51,415 nucleotides of DNA. It comes from Bacteroidales bacterium. GTDB taxonomy: Bacteria > Bacteroidota > Bacteroidia > Bacteroidales > Prolixibacteraceae. The notes beneath the pieces are model-generated. The model worked only from the letters and a program-made list of their open reading frames with translations. It had not been told where the DNA came from and did no database searches. Location of the stretch: contig JAATGF010000017.1 in the NCBI GenBank assembly GCA_015654795.1, positions 1 through 51,415 of the forward strand, read 5' to 3'. Made by a program: the position numbers and the translations under genes. Positions 34,714 through 44,313 of this stretch are shown piece by piece. Position 1 is the first letter of the stretch, and every line of letters starts with the position of its first letter.

Positions 34714-35943
34714 ATGAATAATAAAAATAAATGGTCGCCTATTTCGGAAGAAGTACTTATAAATGATCGTGTACGTCTAATTTCTGATGCTTTGGAAAAA
34801 TTTGCAGATTATAAGTCATATTCTTTATTGGCAGGTAATTCGGGTATTGCTTTATTTTGGTATTATTACTGGTCATTTACAAAAAAAGATAAATATTTTG
34901 AGAAGGGCAATGCTCTCATCTTAAAAAGTTTTGGTTTCACAAATACTAATGTCAAAAATTCTTTATGTGATGGAATTAGTGGTTTTATGTGGGTCGTAAA
35001 TCATCTTGTAAGTAATAATTTTATTGATGGAGATTGCAATGAACTTTTTTATGAAACAGAACCAACCATATGTTCTTCCATGATGGAAGATATTAAAAAA
35101 GGTAATTATGATTATCTGCATAATGCTTTAGGCATAGGTTTGTACTTTTTAAATAGGAATAATAAACAAAGTATCGATTACCTGGAAGCGTTGATTATTG
35201 AGCTTGAAAAAATTGCAGAAAAAGATATTAATGGATTAAAATGGAGATCTACAATACAGACAAATAATGAATCTAAAGAGGTCTATAATTTAAGCCTGTC
35301 TCATGGTATTGCAAGTATTATTGCATTTCTAAGTAAAGCATATAAACAAGATATATTAAAGGTCAAAACAAAGGAGTTGTTAGGTGGTGCTATAACTTAT
35401 CTTTTATCTTTAAAATCAGATATTCCGGATGCATATAGTGGAGCATATTTCCCATCCTGGAAATACGTTAACGAAAATGAGATTGAAACAAAAAGTAGTA
35501 GATTAGCATGGTGTTATGGCGATTTAGGAATTGGCATTATTCTGTGGCAGGCTGCACATATTTTGCAAAACGCTGAGTGGGAAAAGATGGCTATTGATAT
35601 TTTATTACATACCACAACCCGGAAGGACCCGATAAAAGAATACGTTATTGATGCCGGTATTTGTCATGGATCAGCGGGCATAGCACATATTTATAATCGG
35701 ATGTATCACTACACGGGTATTCTTGCGTTTAAAGAATCTGCAATTTACTGGTTAAATGTTACGCTCGATAAGGCAACTTTTTCAGACGGGCTGGCAGGTT
35801 ATAAGACATGGTACACCCCTGAGTATGGTGGATGGAAAAATGCTAAAGGACTATTGGAAGGCATTGCCGGAATTGGATTAGTTTTACTCGCTGCTACCAG
35901 CAATACAGAACCCAAGTGGGATGAATGTCTTTTGTTAAGTTAA
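34714..35943 (+). CDS. lanC: Lanthionine synthetase C (LanC cyclase)
   Basis: The product is 409 residues, close to LanC length. It carries the zinc ligands: Cys267 in LAWCYGDLGIGI and Cys317-His318 in DAGICHGSAGIAHIYNRMY. Other barrel motifs are LAGNSGIALFWYYYW, CDGISGFMWVVNHL, HNALGIGLYFL, SLSHGIASIIAFLSKAY and LLEGIAGIGLVLLAA. It would join Cys thiols to dehydrated Ser/Thr to form (methyl)lanthionine rings in the cytoplasm. It is followed at 19 bp by the LanB glutamylation gene and forms one run with the exporter genes. Confidence 0.93.
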   Translation: MNNKNKWSPISEEVLINDRVRLISDALEKFADYKSYSLLAGNSGIALFWYYYWSFTKKDKYFEKGNALILKSFGFTNTNVKNSLCDGISGFMWVVNHLVSNNFIDGDCNELFYETEPTICSSMMEDIKKGNYDYLHNALGIGLYFLNRNNKQSIDYLEALIIELEKIAEKDINGLKWRSTIQTNNESKEVYNLSLSHGIASIIAFLSKAYKQDILKVKTKELLGGAITYLLSLKSDIPDAYSGAYFPSWKYVNENEIETKSSRLAWCYGDLGIGIILWQAAHILQNAEWEKMAIDILLHTTTRKDPIKEYVIDAGICHGSAGIAHIYNRMYHYTGILAFKESAIYWLNVTLDKATFSDGLAGYKTWYTPEYGGWKNAKGLLEGIAGIGLVLLAATSNTEPKWDECLLLS

Positions 35944-35962
35944 AATCGAAGCTGTTAAAAAA

Positions 35963-38212
35963 ATGAATAATCCTTACATTGCATTCGATCGGTTTGTTAT
36001 TCGAACTCCTTTGTTTTCATTCGATGTATTTATAAAATATCTTTACGAACTTTCGGAATCAAATGATAATTTCAAGAGTCTGCTAACCAATAAAATAATT
36101 CAGGAGGCAGTCTATATTGCAACGCCTGAGCTGTTTAATGAACTATTAAAGTATTTAGAAAAAGGGTTGCCGGTTATAAAAGACGAAGAACGATTCAAAT
36201 ATTCAATTACCCGCTACTTAAGTCGCATGTCAACTCGTTGTACCCCCTTTGGCATTTTTGCCGGATGCTCAACAGGTCAGATAGATGATCGAACCTTTAT
36301 TTCTCTCAGCCAAATACAAAACTATAAACGGCATACACGTTTGGATATGAATTATTTGTGTGCACTGGCACAAGACATTGCCAAGTCAACGGAAGTAAAG
36401 CGCCATATCAAATATTTCTGTAATACCAGTATTTATCAGATAGGAGATAAGATCCGCTATGTTGAGTATTTTTATAAAGTAGTGACGCGTGTCCATTGTA
36501 TTGCTGCTGTTGATTATTCTGAATACCTTAATAAGGTGCTTCAAAAAGCATCGCAGGGAAGTAAATTTAACGAGTTGGTCAATTTAATAGTGGATGAAGA
36601 AATTAGTATTGATGAAGCTTCTGAGTTTATTGATGAACTTATTAGTGCCCAATTATTAGTAAGCGATTTAGAACCTGCAGTTACTGGTCCGGAATTTCTT
36701 AATCAGGCACTACATAAGCTTCAAAATATTTTGAAGGATTCTTGCGAAAACGAATATATATCCAACATCCATTATCAATTACAACAGATTAATGGATTAT
36801 TGGATGATATTGATAAACAACCAATAGGTGACACAATCAATATTTATGATGAAATTATTCAAAAAATTCAAAAATTAGAAACCAGGTTTGAACCTAAATA
36901 CCTTTTTCAAACCGATATGGTCAAGCCTGTTGAAACTGCTGTTTTGAACCGGAAAATTGTAAATGATATTCTTGATGTAATTGAATTTCTTAACAAGATT
37001 ACTTTTCTTTCAGGAGAAACAACTTTGTCAAAATTCAGGAAAGCTTTTCGTGAACGATATGAGGATCGGGAAATGCCGTTGTTGCAGGTTCTTGACAATG
37101 AGTTTGGCATTGGATATAACCAAAGCGAGGGTGTCGGTGATATCAACCCTTTTATTGATGATTTAATATCTCCACAACAAAGTGGCAATATTCATAATAT
37201 ATTATGGGACAAGATCCAATCCATATTAATGGAGAAATTCATAGAGGCAAAAAGTAAAGGAAATTACACAATTGAATTATCCGATAAAGATTTTGGACAG
37301 TTTAAGGTTCGGTGGGACGATTTACCGCTGACCATATCAGTGCTGTGCAGAATATTAGAGGATAACCAAAACAATAGGGAAATATTTCTTAAATCAGCTG
37401 GAGGTTCAAGTGCTGCAAATCTGATCGGACGTTTCTGCCATGCCGATAAACAACTTGAAGATCATGTATTAAATATTACCAGAAAAGAGGAAGAGCTTAA
37501 TCCGGAGGTAATATTTGCAGAAATTGTGCACCTTCCCGAATCGCGTATCGGGAATATCTTATTAAGGCCCGTATTGCGTCCATACGAAATTCCATATCTT
37601 GCCCAATCAGCAGTTGAAATAGAATTTCAGATTGAATTATCCGACTTAGTGATTTCTATACGAAATGGCAAGATCCTGCTTCGTTCAAAAAGGTTAAATA
37701 AAGAAATAATTCCCCGGTTAAGTTCTGCCCATAATTATAGTTTTAAATCCATGCCAGTGTATCATTTCTTATGCGACATGCAAATGCAGGATCAACGTGG
37801 AGGCGTCGGGTTTAATTGGGGCTCAATAGCTAATGAGCAGAACTGGTTGCCGAGAGTAAAATATAAGAATGTCATTTTATCTCCTGCCCGGTGGATCATA
37901 AAATGTGACGAAATTAAGTCTTTAATGGAAATCCATAATAATATTGACTTAGTTGAAGCTGTAAGAATATGGAGGCAAAAATTAAGAATGCCAGAATATG
38001 TAGTATTGGATGACGGAGATAATGAGCTATTTGTAGATATGGGAAATTCATTAAGCATCAGAACATTATTCTCCTTAACTAAAAAAAGGAGTAACTTCAA
38101 ACTTGAAGAATTTCTTTATAAACCGGATAAAGCAATAGTAAAAGGGGGGGAGGGTGCATTCACAAATGAAATATTATTATCTTTTTACAAGAAAAATAAT
38201 CAAAATACTTAG
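35963..38212 (+). CDS. lanB: Lantibiotic dehydratase, N-terminal (glutamylation) protein of split LanB
   Basis: The product is 749 residues, matching the lant_dehydr_N domain that transfers glutamate from glutamyl-tRNA to Ser/Thr of the precursor. Landmarks: FVIRTPLFSFDVFIKYLYEL at the N-terminus, RYLSRMSTRCTPFGIFAG near 84-100, RHTRLDMNYLCALAQ and the C-terminal VHLPESRIGNILLRPVLRPY with YVVLDDGDNELFVDMGNSLS. In single-chain LanB (about 1000 residues) an elimination domain would follow; here it is a separate gene starting 11 bp later. A split dehydratase is known for Bacteroidota lanthipeptides and for thiopeptides. AT-rich relative to the transporter gene downstream. Confidence 0.92.
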   Translation: MNNPYIAFDRFVIRTPLFSFDVFIKYLYELSESNDNFKSLLTNKIIQEAVYIATPELFNELLKYLEKGLPVIKDEERFKYSITRYLSRMSTRCTPFGIFAGCSTGQIDDRTFISLSQIQNYKRHTRLDMNYLCALAQDIAKSTEVKRHIKYFCNTSIYQIGDKIRYVEYFYKVVTRVHCIAAVDYSEYLNKVLQKASQGSKFNELVNLIVDEEISIDEASEFIDELISAQLLVSDLEPAVTGPEFLNQALHKLQNILKDSCENEYISNIHYQLQQINGLLDDIDKQPIGDTINIYDEIIQKIQKLETRFEPKYLFQTDMVKPVETAVLNRKIVNDILDVIEFLNKITFLSGETTLSKFRKAFRERYEDREMPLLQVLDNEFGIGYNQSEGVGDINPFIDDLISPQQSGNIHNILWDKIQSILMEKFIEAKSKGNYTIELSDKDFGQFKVRWDDLPLTISVLCRILEDNQNNREIFLKSAGGSSAANLIGRFCHADKQLEDHVLNITRKEEELNPEVIFAEIVHLPESRIGNILLRPVLRPYEIPYLAQSAVEIEFQIELSDLVISIRNGKILLRSKRLNKEIIPRLSSAHNYSFKSMPVYHFLCDMQMQDQRGGVGFNWGSIANEQNWLPRVKYKNVILSPARWIIKCDEIKSLMEIHNNIDLVEAVRIWRQKLRMPEYVVLDDGDNELFVDMGNSLSIRTLFSLTKKRSNFKLEEFLYKPDKAIVKGGEGAFTNEILLSFYKKNNQNT

Positions 38213-38223
38213 TAATTACTAAA

Positions 38224-39129
38224 ATGATTTCAGATACAAAAAGAACATTTATACCAGGAGACAATTGGCTGTATTTCAAGTTATATACCGGATTTAAAAC
38301 AGCAGATTACATTTTAACAACAGTATTGCCAGATATTATATCACAATTAAGAACCAAACAAATTTTAGAAAAGTGGTTTTATTTGCGTTATTCTGATCCT
38401 AACAATCATTTACGAATACGGTTTTATATAGGAGATATTCAAAATATTTCACTTGCGATATTAATATTTAATCAAGCAATCGAAACTTATGTTTCAAACG
38501 GTTTAATTTGGAAAGTTCAAATAGAAACATACAATAGGGAACTGGAGCGATATGGTATGAATACAATTGTACCAACTGAAACATTGTTCTATCATGATAG
38601 CGAAGCCATAATCCAGATTTTAAGAGTAATAGAAGATAATAGTAAGGATCAGCAAAGATGGATGATAGCTTTCGGAATGATTGATAGGTTATACGATGAT
38701 TTTCGACTTGATACAGATAAAAAATTGGAGATGGCAAGTTCGCAAAGTAAGGGTTATAAAGCAGAGTTCGGATTTATACAAAAATCATCTAAACTGCAGC
38801 TAGATAGCAAATATAGAGATAATCGAAGAGCTGTTGAAAATATCTTAGGCAAATCAACTGATAAAGCGACATGGATACTATCAGCTATAGAAATTATTAA
38901 TGAAAAATCGAATAGATTAACTCCGATTGTCAATGAAATCCTTGAAAAAGAATTCCAACAAACGTTAGAAGTTCCTTTGGAAAAAATATTGAGTAGTTAT
39001 ATTCACATGATGATCAATCGCTTATTCAGATCAAAACAACGACTATATGAAATGGTGATTTATGATATGTTAGAAAGATATTATATTTCGGCAAAAGCTA
39101 AACTTAAATACAATAAAGTTACGCACTAA
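38224..39129 (+). CDS. Thiopeptide-type bacteriocin biosynthesis protein (LanB elimination domain)
   Basis: The product is 301 residues, matching the SpaB C-terminal / lant_dehydr_C domain that removes glutamate to leave dehydro residues. Landmarks: GDNWLYFKLYTGFKTADYIL, EKWFYLRYSDPNNHLRIRFY, YNRELERYGMNTIVPTETLF with the FYHDSEAI following, and SSYIHMMINRLFRSKQRLYE near the end. It pairs with the upstream glutamylation protein to form a functional LanB. No signal or membrane segments; cytoplasmic. Confidence 0.92.
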   Translation: MISDTKRTFIPGDNWLYFKLYTGFKTADYILTTVLPDIISQLRTKQILEKWFYLRYSDPNNHLRIRFYIGDIQNISLAILIFNQAIETYVSNGLIWKVQIETYNRELERYGMNTIVPTETLFYHDSEAIIQILRVIEDNSKDQQRWMIAFGMIDRLYDDFRLDTDKKLEMASSQSKGYKAEFGFIQKSSKLQLDSKYRDNRRAVENILGKSTDKATWILSAIEIINEKSNRLTPIVNEILEKEFQQTLEVPLEKILSSYIHMMINRLFRSKQRLYEMVIYDMLERYYISAKAKLKYNKVTH

Positions 39130-39161
39130 CAGTATTAAATGAACTTTTGCAATTTACTAAT

Positions 39162-41411
39162 ATGTATATGAAATTTCCTTATTACAAACAACTCGATGCC
39201 ATGGACTGCGGCCCTACGTGCCTTCGTATGGTAGCTAAATACTATGGAAAAACATATTCGTTGCAATATCTTCGTAGCTGTTCATCCGTTACACGTGAAG
39301 GGGTTTCCATGCTGGGCATAAGTGATGCTGCCGAGAGTATTGGTTTTCGTACAAAAGGTTATCGTCTTACATGGGAGCAACTTCGCGATGAAGTACCTTT
39401 CCCTTGCATTGTCCATTGGAATCAGCAACATTTTGTAGTGGTTTATGATATTAAAAAGGGAAAATATTCTTCTTTATTTCGTTCCCTATTTCACGGTGGA
39501 GTGGAAAATGACGAGGCTACTATTTTTATTGCCGACCCAGCCATCGGATTATTAACTTACACCAAAGAGGAGTTTCTGAAATGCTGGATTAGTACTAAAA
39601 AAGAAGGGGACAAAGAGGGTACGACCCTTTTGTTTGAACCAACTCCCGATTTCTACAACCGGGAAGATGAGCAAAAAGGGAAACTGAAATTCTTGTATCT
39701 GTTGGGATATTTGCGCCCCTACCAGAAGTTTTTGATACAATTAGGATTGGGAATGCTTACTGGAAGTATCATCAGTTTGATTTTTCCGTTTTTGACTCAG
39801 TCGATTGTTGATTATGGAATTGGCAACAGTGATCTTGCGTTTGTGGGCATGATACTTTTTGCCCAAATGTTACTCACCCTAGGGCAAACGGCCAACGGAA
39901 TGATACGAAGTTGGATTATGCTCCATATTACTTCGCGAGTGAGCATTTCGCTGATCTCCGATTTTCTGATCAAGCTGATGAAACTGCCTATCGCTTTTTT
40001 CGATGCTAAGATGATCGGCGACATTATGCAGCGCATTGGTGACCATAGCCGTATACAGTCATTTTTGACTCAGTCTTTGATTGATATTGTCTTTGCTGTG
40101 ATTACATTGGTGATTTACACCTTTATTATGGCTTCGTACAACATCGGTATTTTAGGCGTCTTTTTTCTGGGAAGTACCTTATATATCGGTTGGGTCTTAC
40201 TATTTATGAAGAAACGCCGGGAGCTGGACTACAAGCGGTTTCAGCAGTCTGCTGCCAATCAAAGTAATGTAGTACAGCTAATTTCAGGCATGCAGGAAAT
40301 TAAGCTCAATGGTTGCGAGAAGCAAAAACGCTGGGAATGGGAACGTATTCAGGCGAGCTTATATAAAGTCAATGTTAAAGGGTTGATGTTGAGTCAAAAC
40401 CAACAGATCGGAGCCACATTTATCAACCAGGCCAAAGATATTTTCATCTCTTTTCTATCGGCCAAGGCGGTAATAACCGGGGATATGACCCTAGGTATGA
40501 TGATGGCTGTACAATACATCATTGGTCAGTTAAATGCACCAATAAATCAATTTATTGGATTCATTCAGTCGGCACAGGATGCCAAAATAAGCCTGGAGCG
40601 TTTGGGCGAAATACACGACAAAGACAACGAAGGAAATTTTGAAGTAAATAAGATAAAAGAAATACCTGCAAACAAAACTATTGAAATTAAAAACCTGACG
40701 TTTCATTACGAGGGACCACATTCACCAAAAGTTTTAAAAAAGATAAACCTTGATATACCAGCCAATAAGATTACAGCCATTGTGGGTACAAGTGGCAGCG
40801 GAAAAACTACACTTGTAAAATTGCTATTGGGCTTCTACAAACTCAACAAGGGAGAAATCAGACTGGGTGATATAAATTTAGACAGTTATAGCCCGGGCCA
40901 GTGGCGTAAACGGTGTGGGGTTGTAATGCAGGAGGGGTATATTTTCTCCGATTCGATCGCAAATAATATTGGGATTATTGATGAAATACCTGATCCTGAA
41001 AAGATAGGCAGGGCAGTTTCGACAGCCAATATAAAAGAATTTGTTGATACTTTACCATTAGGTTACGAAACAAAAATAGGAAATGATGGGCACGGACTAA
41101 GCACAGGGCAAAAACAACGGATTCTGATAGCAAGGGCTGTGTATAAAGATCCAGATTATTTGTTTTTCGATGAGGCAACGAATGCATTGGATGCAAAAAA
41201 TGAACGGATGATTATGGATAACCTGGATCAGTTTTTCAAAGGTCGAACAGTAGTTGTAGTCGCACACCGTCTGAGTACAGTTAAGAAAGCGTATCAGATA
41301 GTGGTGCTGGAGCAGGGTGAGATTGTGGAGAAAGGCACTCATCAGGAGTTAGTAGATAAAAAAGGGGTATATTACCATTTGGTGAAGGACCAACTGGAAC
41401 TTGGAAATTAA
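39162..41411 (+). CDS. lanT: Peptidase-containing ABC exporter (C39, LanT-type)
   Basis: The product is about 749 residues; ATG 39162 or 39168 is preferred to a TTG at 39147. The N-terminal C39 peptidase has YYKQLDAMDCGPTCLRMVAK (catalytic Cys16), CIVHWNQQHFVVVYD (His) and FIADPAIGLL (Asp). Six membrane helices lie at about 190-450. The ABC domain has Walker A AIVGTSGSGKTTLVKLL, the signature HGLSTGQKQRILIARAV and Walker B DYLFFDEATNALD. It should cleave after the GG of both precursors and export the core. It is followed by an HlyD adaptor starting 7 bp later. Confidence 0.95.
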   Translation: MYMKFPYYKQLDAMDCGPTCLRMVAKYYGKTYSLQYLRSCSSVTREGVSMLGISDAAESIGFRTKGYRLTWEQLRDEVPFPCIVHWNQQHFVVVYDIKKGKYSSLFRSLFHGGVENDEATIFIADPAIGLLTYTKEEFLKCWISTKKEGDKEGTTLLFEPTPDFYNREDEQKGKLKFLYLLGYLRPYQKFLIQLGLGMLTGSIISLIFPFLTQSIVDYGIGNSDLAFVGMILFAQMLLTLGQTANGMIRSWIMLHITSRVSISLISDFLIKLMKLPIAFFDAKMIGDIMQRIGDHSRIQSFLTQSLIDIVFAVITLVIYTFIMASYNIGILGVFFLGSTLYIGWVLLFMKKRRELDYKRFQQSAANQSNVVQLISGMQEIKLNGCEKQKRWEWERIQASLYKVNVKGLMLSQNQQIGATFINQAKDIFISFLSAKAVITGDMTLGMMMAVQYIIGQLNAPINQFIGFIQSAQDAKISLERLGEIHDKDNEGNFEVNKIKEIPANKTIEIKNLTFHYEGPHSPKVLKKINLDIPANKITAIVGTSGSGKTTLVKLLLGFYKLNKGEIRLGDINLDSYSPGQWRKRCGVVMQEGYIFSDSIANNIGIIDEIPDPEKIGRAVSTANIKEFVDTLPLGYETKIGNDGHGLSTGQKQRILIARAVYKDPDYLFFDEATNALDAKNERMIMDNLDQFFKGRTVVVVAHRLSTVKKAYQIVVLEQGEIVEKGTHQELVDKKGVYYHLVKDQLELGN

Positions 41412-41418
41412 ATTAGCT

Positions 41419-42717
41419 ATGCATGAAATAAATAAAACAGAAGTACACAGCGACGAAATACAAGAACTCATGGGATTTATCCCCAATGGAGTAGTTAGGT
41501 GGGGACTAGCGGTTCTATTCATAATCCTAATGGGCATCATCGTTGGAAGTTTTTTCTTTAGATCTCCCGAGATCATTATCGCGCCTATGGTATTGACTAC
41601 CAAAAACCCACCGGTAGCACTATTAAGTAAATCCACCGGAAAGATAGATCGTTTGTTCGTTCATGATGGACAGCAGCTTGATGCAGGTACGGTGGTGGCT
41701 TTGATCAACAATCCCACTAATTACCAGGATTACACATTGCTTAAGAAAGGAATTGCTTTGTGTTCAGGAGTTATAACATGGGACGAACAAGTGCTTGAAA
41801 TTGAATTACCTGAACAGCTTACACTGGGAGAATTGCAATCGGGTTACTCCTCATTTCTGAAAAACCGGAATAACTTCAGACATTACCTGAATCAAAATTT
41901 AATCCCGCAGAAGATTGAACTATTGAAGGACCAAATAGCGAAACAGAAAGAGTATTACCAAACACAGTTAAGACAAAGGGATATACAGAACAAAGATCTA
42001 ATCTTGTCGGAAAAATCATTCTTCCGTGATTCTCTTTTATTCAAAAAGAAGGCAATAAGTGAAAGTGATTATGAAAAAGGACGGCAAACCTTGCTGATAA
42101 AAAATTCTGCTTCTGTTGGTTTCGATGCTTCACTTAGAAATACTGAGTCATCAATTCTACAAATACAGGGAAGTAGTTTGGAATTACAAATGCAATATGA
42201 AAAGGAATTGGCCCAATTCCGGCTCGATCTTGATGAATCAAAACAAAACCTTGAAAATCTGGTGAATCAATGGGAGCAAAGGTATTTGGTAATTTGTCCT
42301 GTTAATGGGAAAATTACATATACTACAATTTGGAGCGAAAATCAGGAAGTAAAAACAGGAGAGCTGATTGGAACGGTCATTCCACTTGGCGAGTTGACCA
42401 TTATAGCAAAAGCGATTATCCCAACAACTGGATTTGGTAAAGTGGCGATCGGACAAAAAGTAAATATCAAATTAGCTGGCTTTCCATATATGGAATTCGG
42501 GATGTTGAAAGGTCGAATTCGTTCTATTTCTTTGGTTCCAGATGCAAAAGGTTATATAGCTGAAATCGAACTGGCAAAAGGAATGACTTCTTCCTACAAG
42601 GAAAATTTGAAATTCATTCAGCAAATGGATGGTACAGCCGAAATCGTGACCAAAGATTTACGATTGATCTACCGATTTATTAATCCACTCAGGGCCTTGT
42701 TAGATAATGGACTATAG
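41419..42717 (+). CDS. HlyD-family membrane fusion protein
   Basis: The product is about 432 residues from the ATG at 41419; an upstream TTG at 41401 would overlap lanT. One membrane helix lies near 30-50 (WGLAVLFIILMGIIVGSFFF). A lipoyl-like half (SKSTGKIDRLFVHDGQQLDA), a coiled-coil hairpin (KIELLKDQIAKQKEYYQTQL; LAQFRLDLDESKQNLENLVN) and the second lipoyl half (CPVNGKITYTTIWSENQEVK) follow. It links the LanT exporter to the outer membrane. It is the last firmly assigned export gene. Confidence 0.93.
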   Translation: MHEINKTEVHSDEIQELMGFIPNGVVRWGLAVLFIILMGIIVGSFFFRSPEIIIAPMVLTTKNPPVALLSKSTGKIDRLFVHDGQQLDAGTVVALINNPTNYQDYTLLKKGIALCSGVITWDEQVLEIELPEQLTLGELQSGYSSFLKNRNNFRHYLNQNLIPQKIELLKDQIAKQKEYYQTQLRQRDIQNKDLILSEKSFFRDSLLFKKKAISESDYEKGRQTLLIKNSASVGFDASLRNTESSILQIQGSSLELQMQYEKELAQFRLDLDESKQNLENLVNQWEQRYLVICPVNGKITYTTIWSENQEVKTGELIGTVIPLGELTIIAKAIIPTTGFGKVAIGQKVNIKLAGFPYMEFGMLKGRIRSISLVPDAKGYIAEIELAKGMTSSYKENLKFIQQMDGTAEIVTKDLRLIYRFINPLRALLDNGL

Positions 42718-42748
42718 ATAATACTTTATTTACTTTTAAAGAAGATAA

Positions 42749-42886
42749 ATGAATCCAAAGAACACCAAAATACAAACTTTTCGTCCTATAAACTGGTATG
42801 AATTTGCTTTATCCATATTCAATATCACTTTTCGGTCTTTATTCTGTTTAACAAAAAGTTTCGCAGACTTATGGCGTATAATTTAA
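42749..42886 (+). CDS. Possible 45-residue small protein
   Basis: ATG 42749 to TAA 42884-42886 encodes MNPKNTKIQTFRPINWYEFA then LSIFNITFRSLFCLTKSFADLWRII. It has an aromatic, hydrophobic middle that could touch a membrane and no leader or Cys-rich core, so it is not another lanthipeptide. AAGAAG lies just upstream. It sits between the HlyD gene and the second glycosyltransferase. It may be an immunity peptide or noise; no function is claimed. Confidence 0.35.
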   Translation: MNPKNTKIQTFRPINWYEFALSIFNITFRSLFCLTKSFADLWRII

Positions 42887-42910
42887 TCTGATAATTAAGA
42901 CTCTAATTAA

Positions 42911-43966
42911 ATGAAAACTAATTTATTAAAAAGAATACAACACAAATACAATATTTTCAAAACACGTTTTATCTGTCAAAGAATAGACAAAAACCATATT
43001 CCGAAAAATAAAAAAGAAATAAGGTTATTTGTAATTGCCAGAAATGAATCGTTGAGGTTGCCTTTCTTTTTAAAATACTATTTTGAAAAAGGAGTTGATC
43101 GCATTTTTTTAATTGACAATAATTCAACGGATAATACCAGAGAAGTAGCGCTTTCATTTCAAAATGTTCATGTTTTTAAAATAAATGAAAGCTTTAAAAA
43201 ATTTTGGTATTGGATAGAATTTTTTTTAAATAAATATGGGAAAAACAGGTGGTGCTTAGTTGTTGACATCGATGAATTGTTTTCATATCCTTATGCTGAA
43301 ATAGCACCACTTGAAGTACTGATTGAGTATCTTGAATTTAATCAATACGACGCAATTCGTTCATTCTTACTCGATATTTATTCAGATAAATCAATCATTA
43401 ATACAGGATATAAGGTGAATGATAATCCATTAGAATGTTGTCCTTATTTTGATCCTACTTTTAATTCCGGACAAATACAATTACTTGACAAAAAAAAATG
43501 GAAGCAGTTTGATACCACAATATACTTTGGAGGAATGAGAGAGCGTGTATTTAATAAAATTACAGGAAGTTCATGGAATTATCATTTATCTAAAATTTCA
43601 TTGTTTAAATATACCACAACTATTTACCTAACAGAGGGTATGCATGCTATAAATGGGGCGAATTTGGCAGATATTACAGGTGTAGTCTTTCACACAAAAC
43701 ATTTTCAGGATTTTATTGAAAGAGTAATGTTAGAATCTAAAAGAGAAGTGCATTATGGAAATGCTCTCGAATATAAAATATATAACCAAGCGTGTTCAAT
43801 TGAAAAAGATATTACACTATATTATGAAAAATCAGTTAAATATCAAAATTCCAAACAATTGGTCAAGTTGGGGCTGATGAAAAGTTCAATAAATTACAAT
43901 AATTTTCTGGCACAGCAAGATTTAAATTTCAGCAATCATTCAGGAAAAAACATACTTTATGAATAA
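42911..43966 (+). CDS. Glycosyltransferase family 2-like (GT-A fold)
   Basis: The product is 351 residues with a basic N-terminus. IRLFVIARNESLRLPFFLKY and DRIFLIDNNSTDNTREVALS form the nucleotide-binding start; WCLVVDIDELFSYPYAE carries the DXD-like metal site (DID). This fits the Glyco_tranf_2_4 group. The C-terminal part (TEGMHAINGANLADITGVVF, HTKHFQDFIERVML) is typical of that group. It is very AT-rich like the LanB genes and follows the HlyD gene on the same strand, so it may belong to the lanthipeptide block as a second sugar transferase. Acceptor unknown. Confidence 0.85.
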   Translation: MKTNLLKRIQHKYNIFKTRFICQRIDKNHIPKNKKEIRLFVIARNESLRLPFFLKYYFEKGVDRIFLIDNNSTDNTREVALSFQNVHVFKINESFKKFWYWIEFFLNKYGKNRWCLVVDIDELFSYPYAEIAPLEVLIEYLEFNQYDAIRSFLLDIYSDKSIINTGYKVNDNPLECCPYFDPTFNSGQIQLLDKKKWKQFDTTIYFGGMRERVFNKITGSSWNYHLSKISLFKYTTTIYLTEGMHAINGANLADITGVVFHTKHFQDFIERVMLESKREVHYGNALEYKIYNQACSIEKDITLYYEKSVKYQNSKQLVKLGLMKSSINYNNFLAQQDLNFSNHSGKNILYE

Positions 43967-44313
43967 CAACTCACCAAAATGAATGTAAATATCAATTGTA
44001 GAAATAATTTTATCGATTGTATTACGGATTTTTGAGTCGGATGTGATTATGTTGATGAATAGTTATCAGGGCAAAATATCGTATAATTCAAGTGGAAATT
44101 TTAGGTATATATTGTGCAGTTATTCATCTTTAAACCGCTCTTAGTTCCGACACACCTTTGAAGCCACAAAAAAGCGGCGTCTTATCTTTTCTGTATTTTA
44201 ATTTGGTTTCCTTATTCCAGTTTTGGTACTTGTTTTCTATGTTCCGGTTTCGCTCATATAAACAATCTAAACAATCCGGGCGCAGCATACGTTTTATTCC
44301 AAAATGATTATAA
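43967..44313. other. Intergenic region, end of the lanthipeptide block
   Basis: No gene, repeat or RNA I can support. Composition changes from AT-rich to balanced across it. The pdxH promoter must lie here, but no consensus pair is clear. Confidence 0.5.

Noticed and set aside
42911-43966. Second glycosyltransferase as a capsule gene
   Set aside because: No capsule or O-antigen genes are nearby, and the gene follows the HlyD gene on the same strand; the alternative is left open but not preferred.
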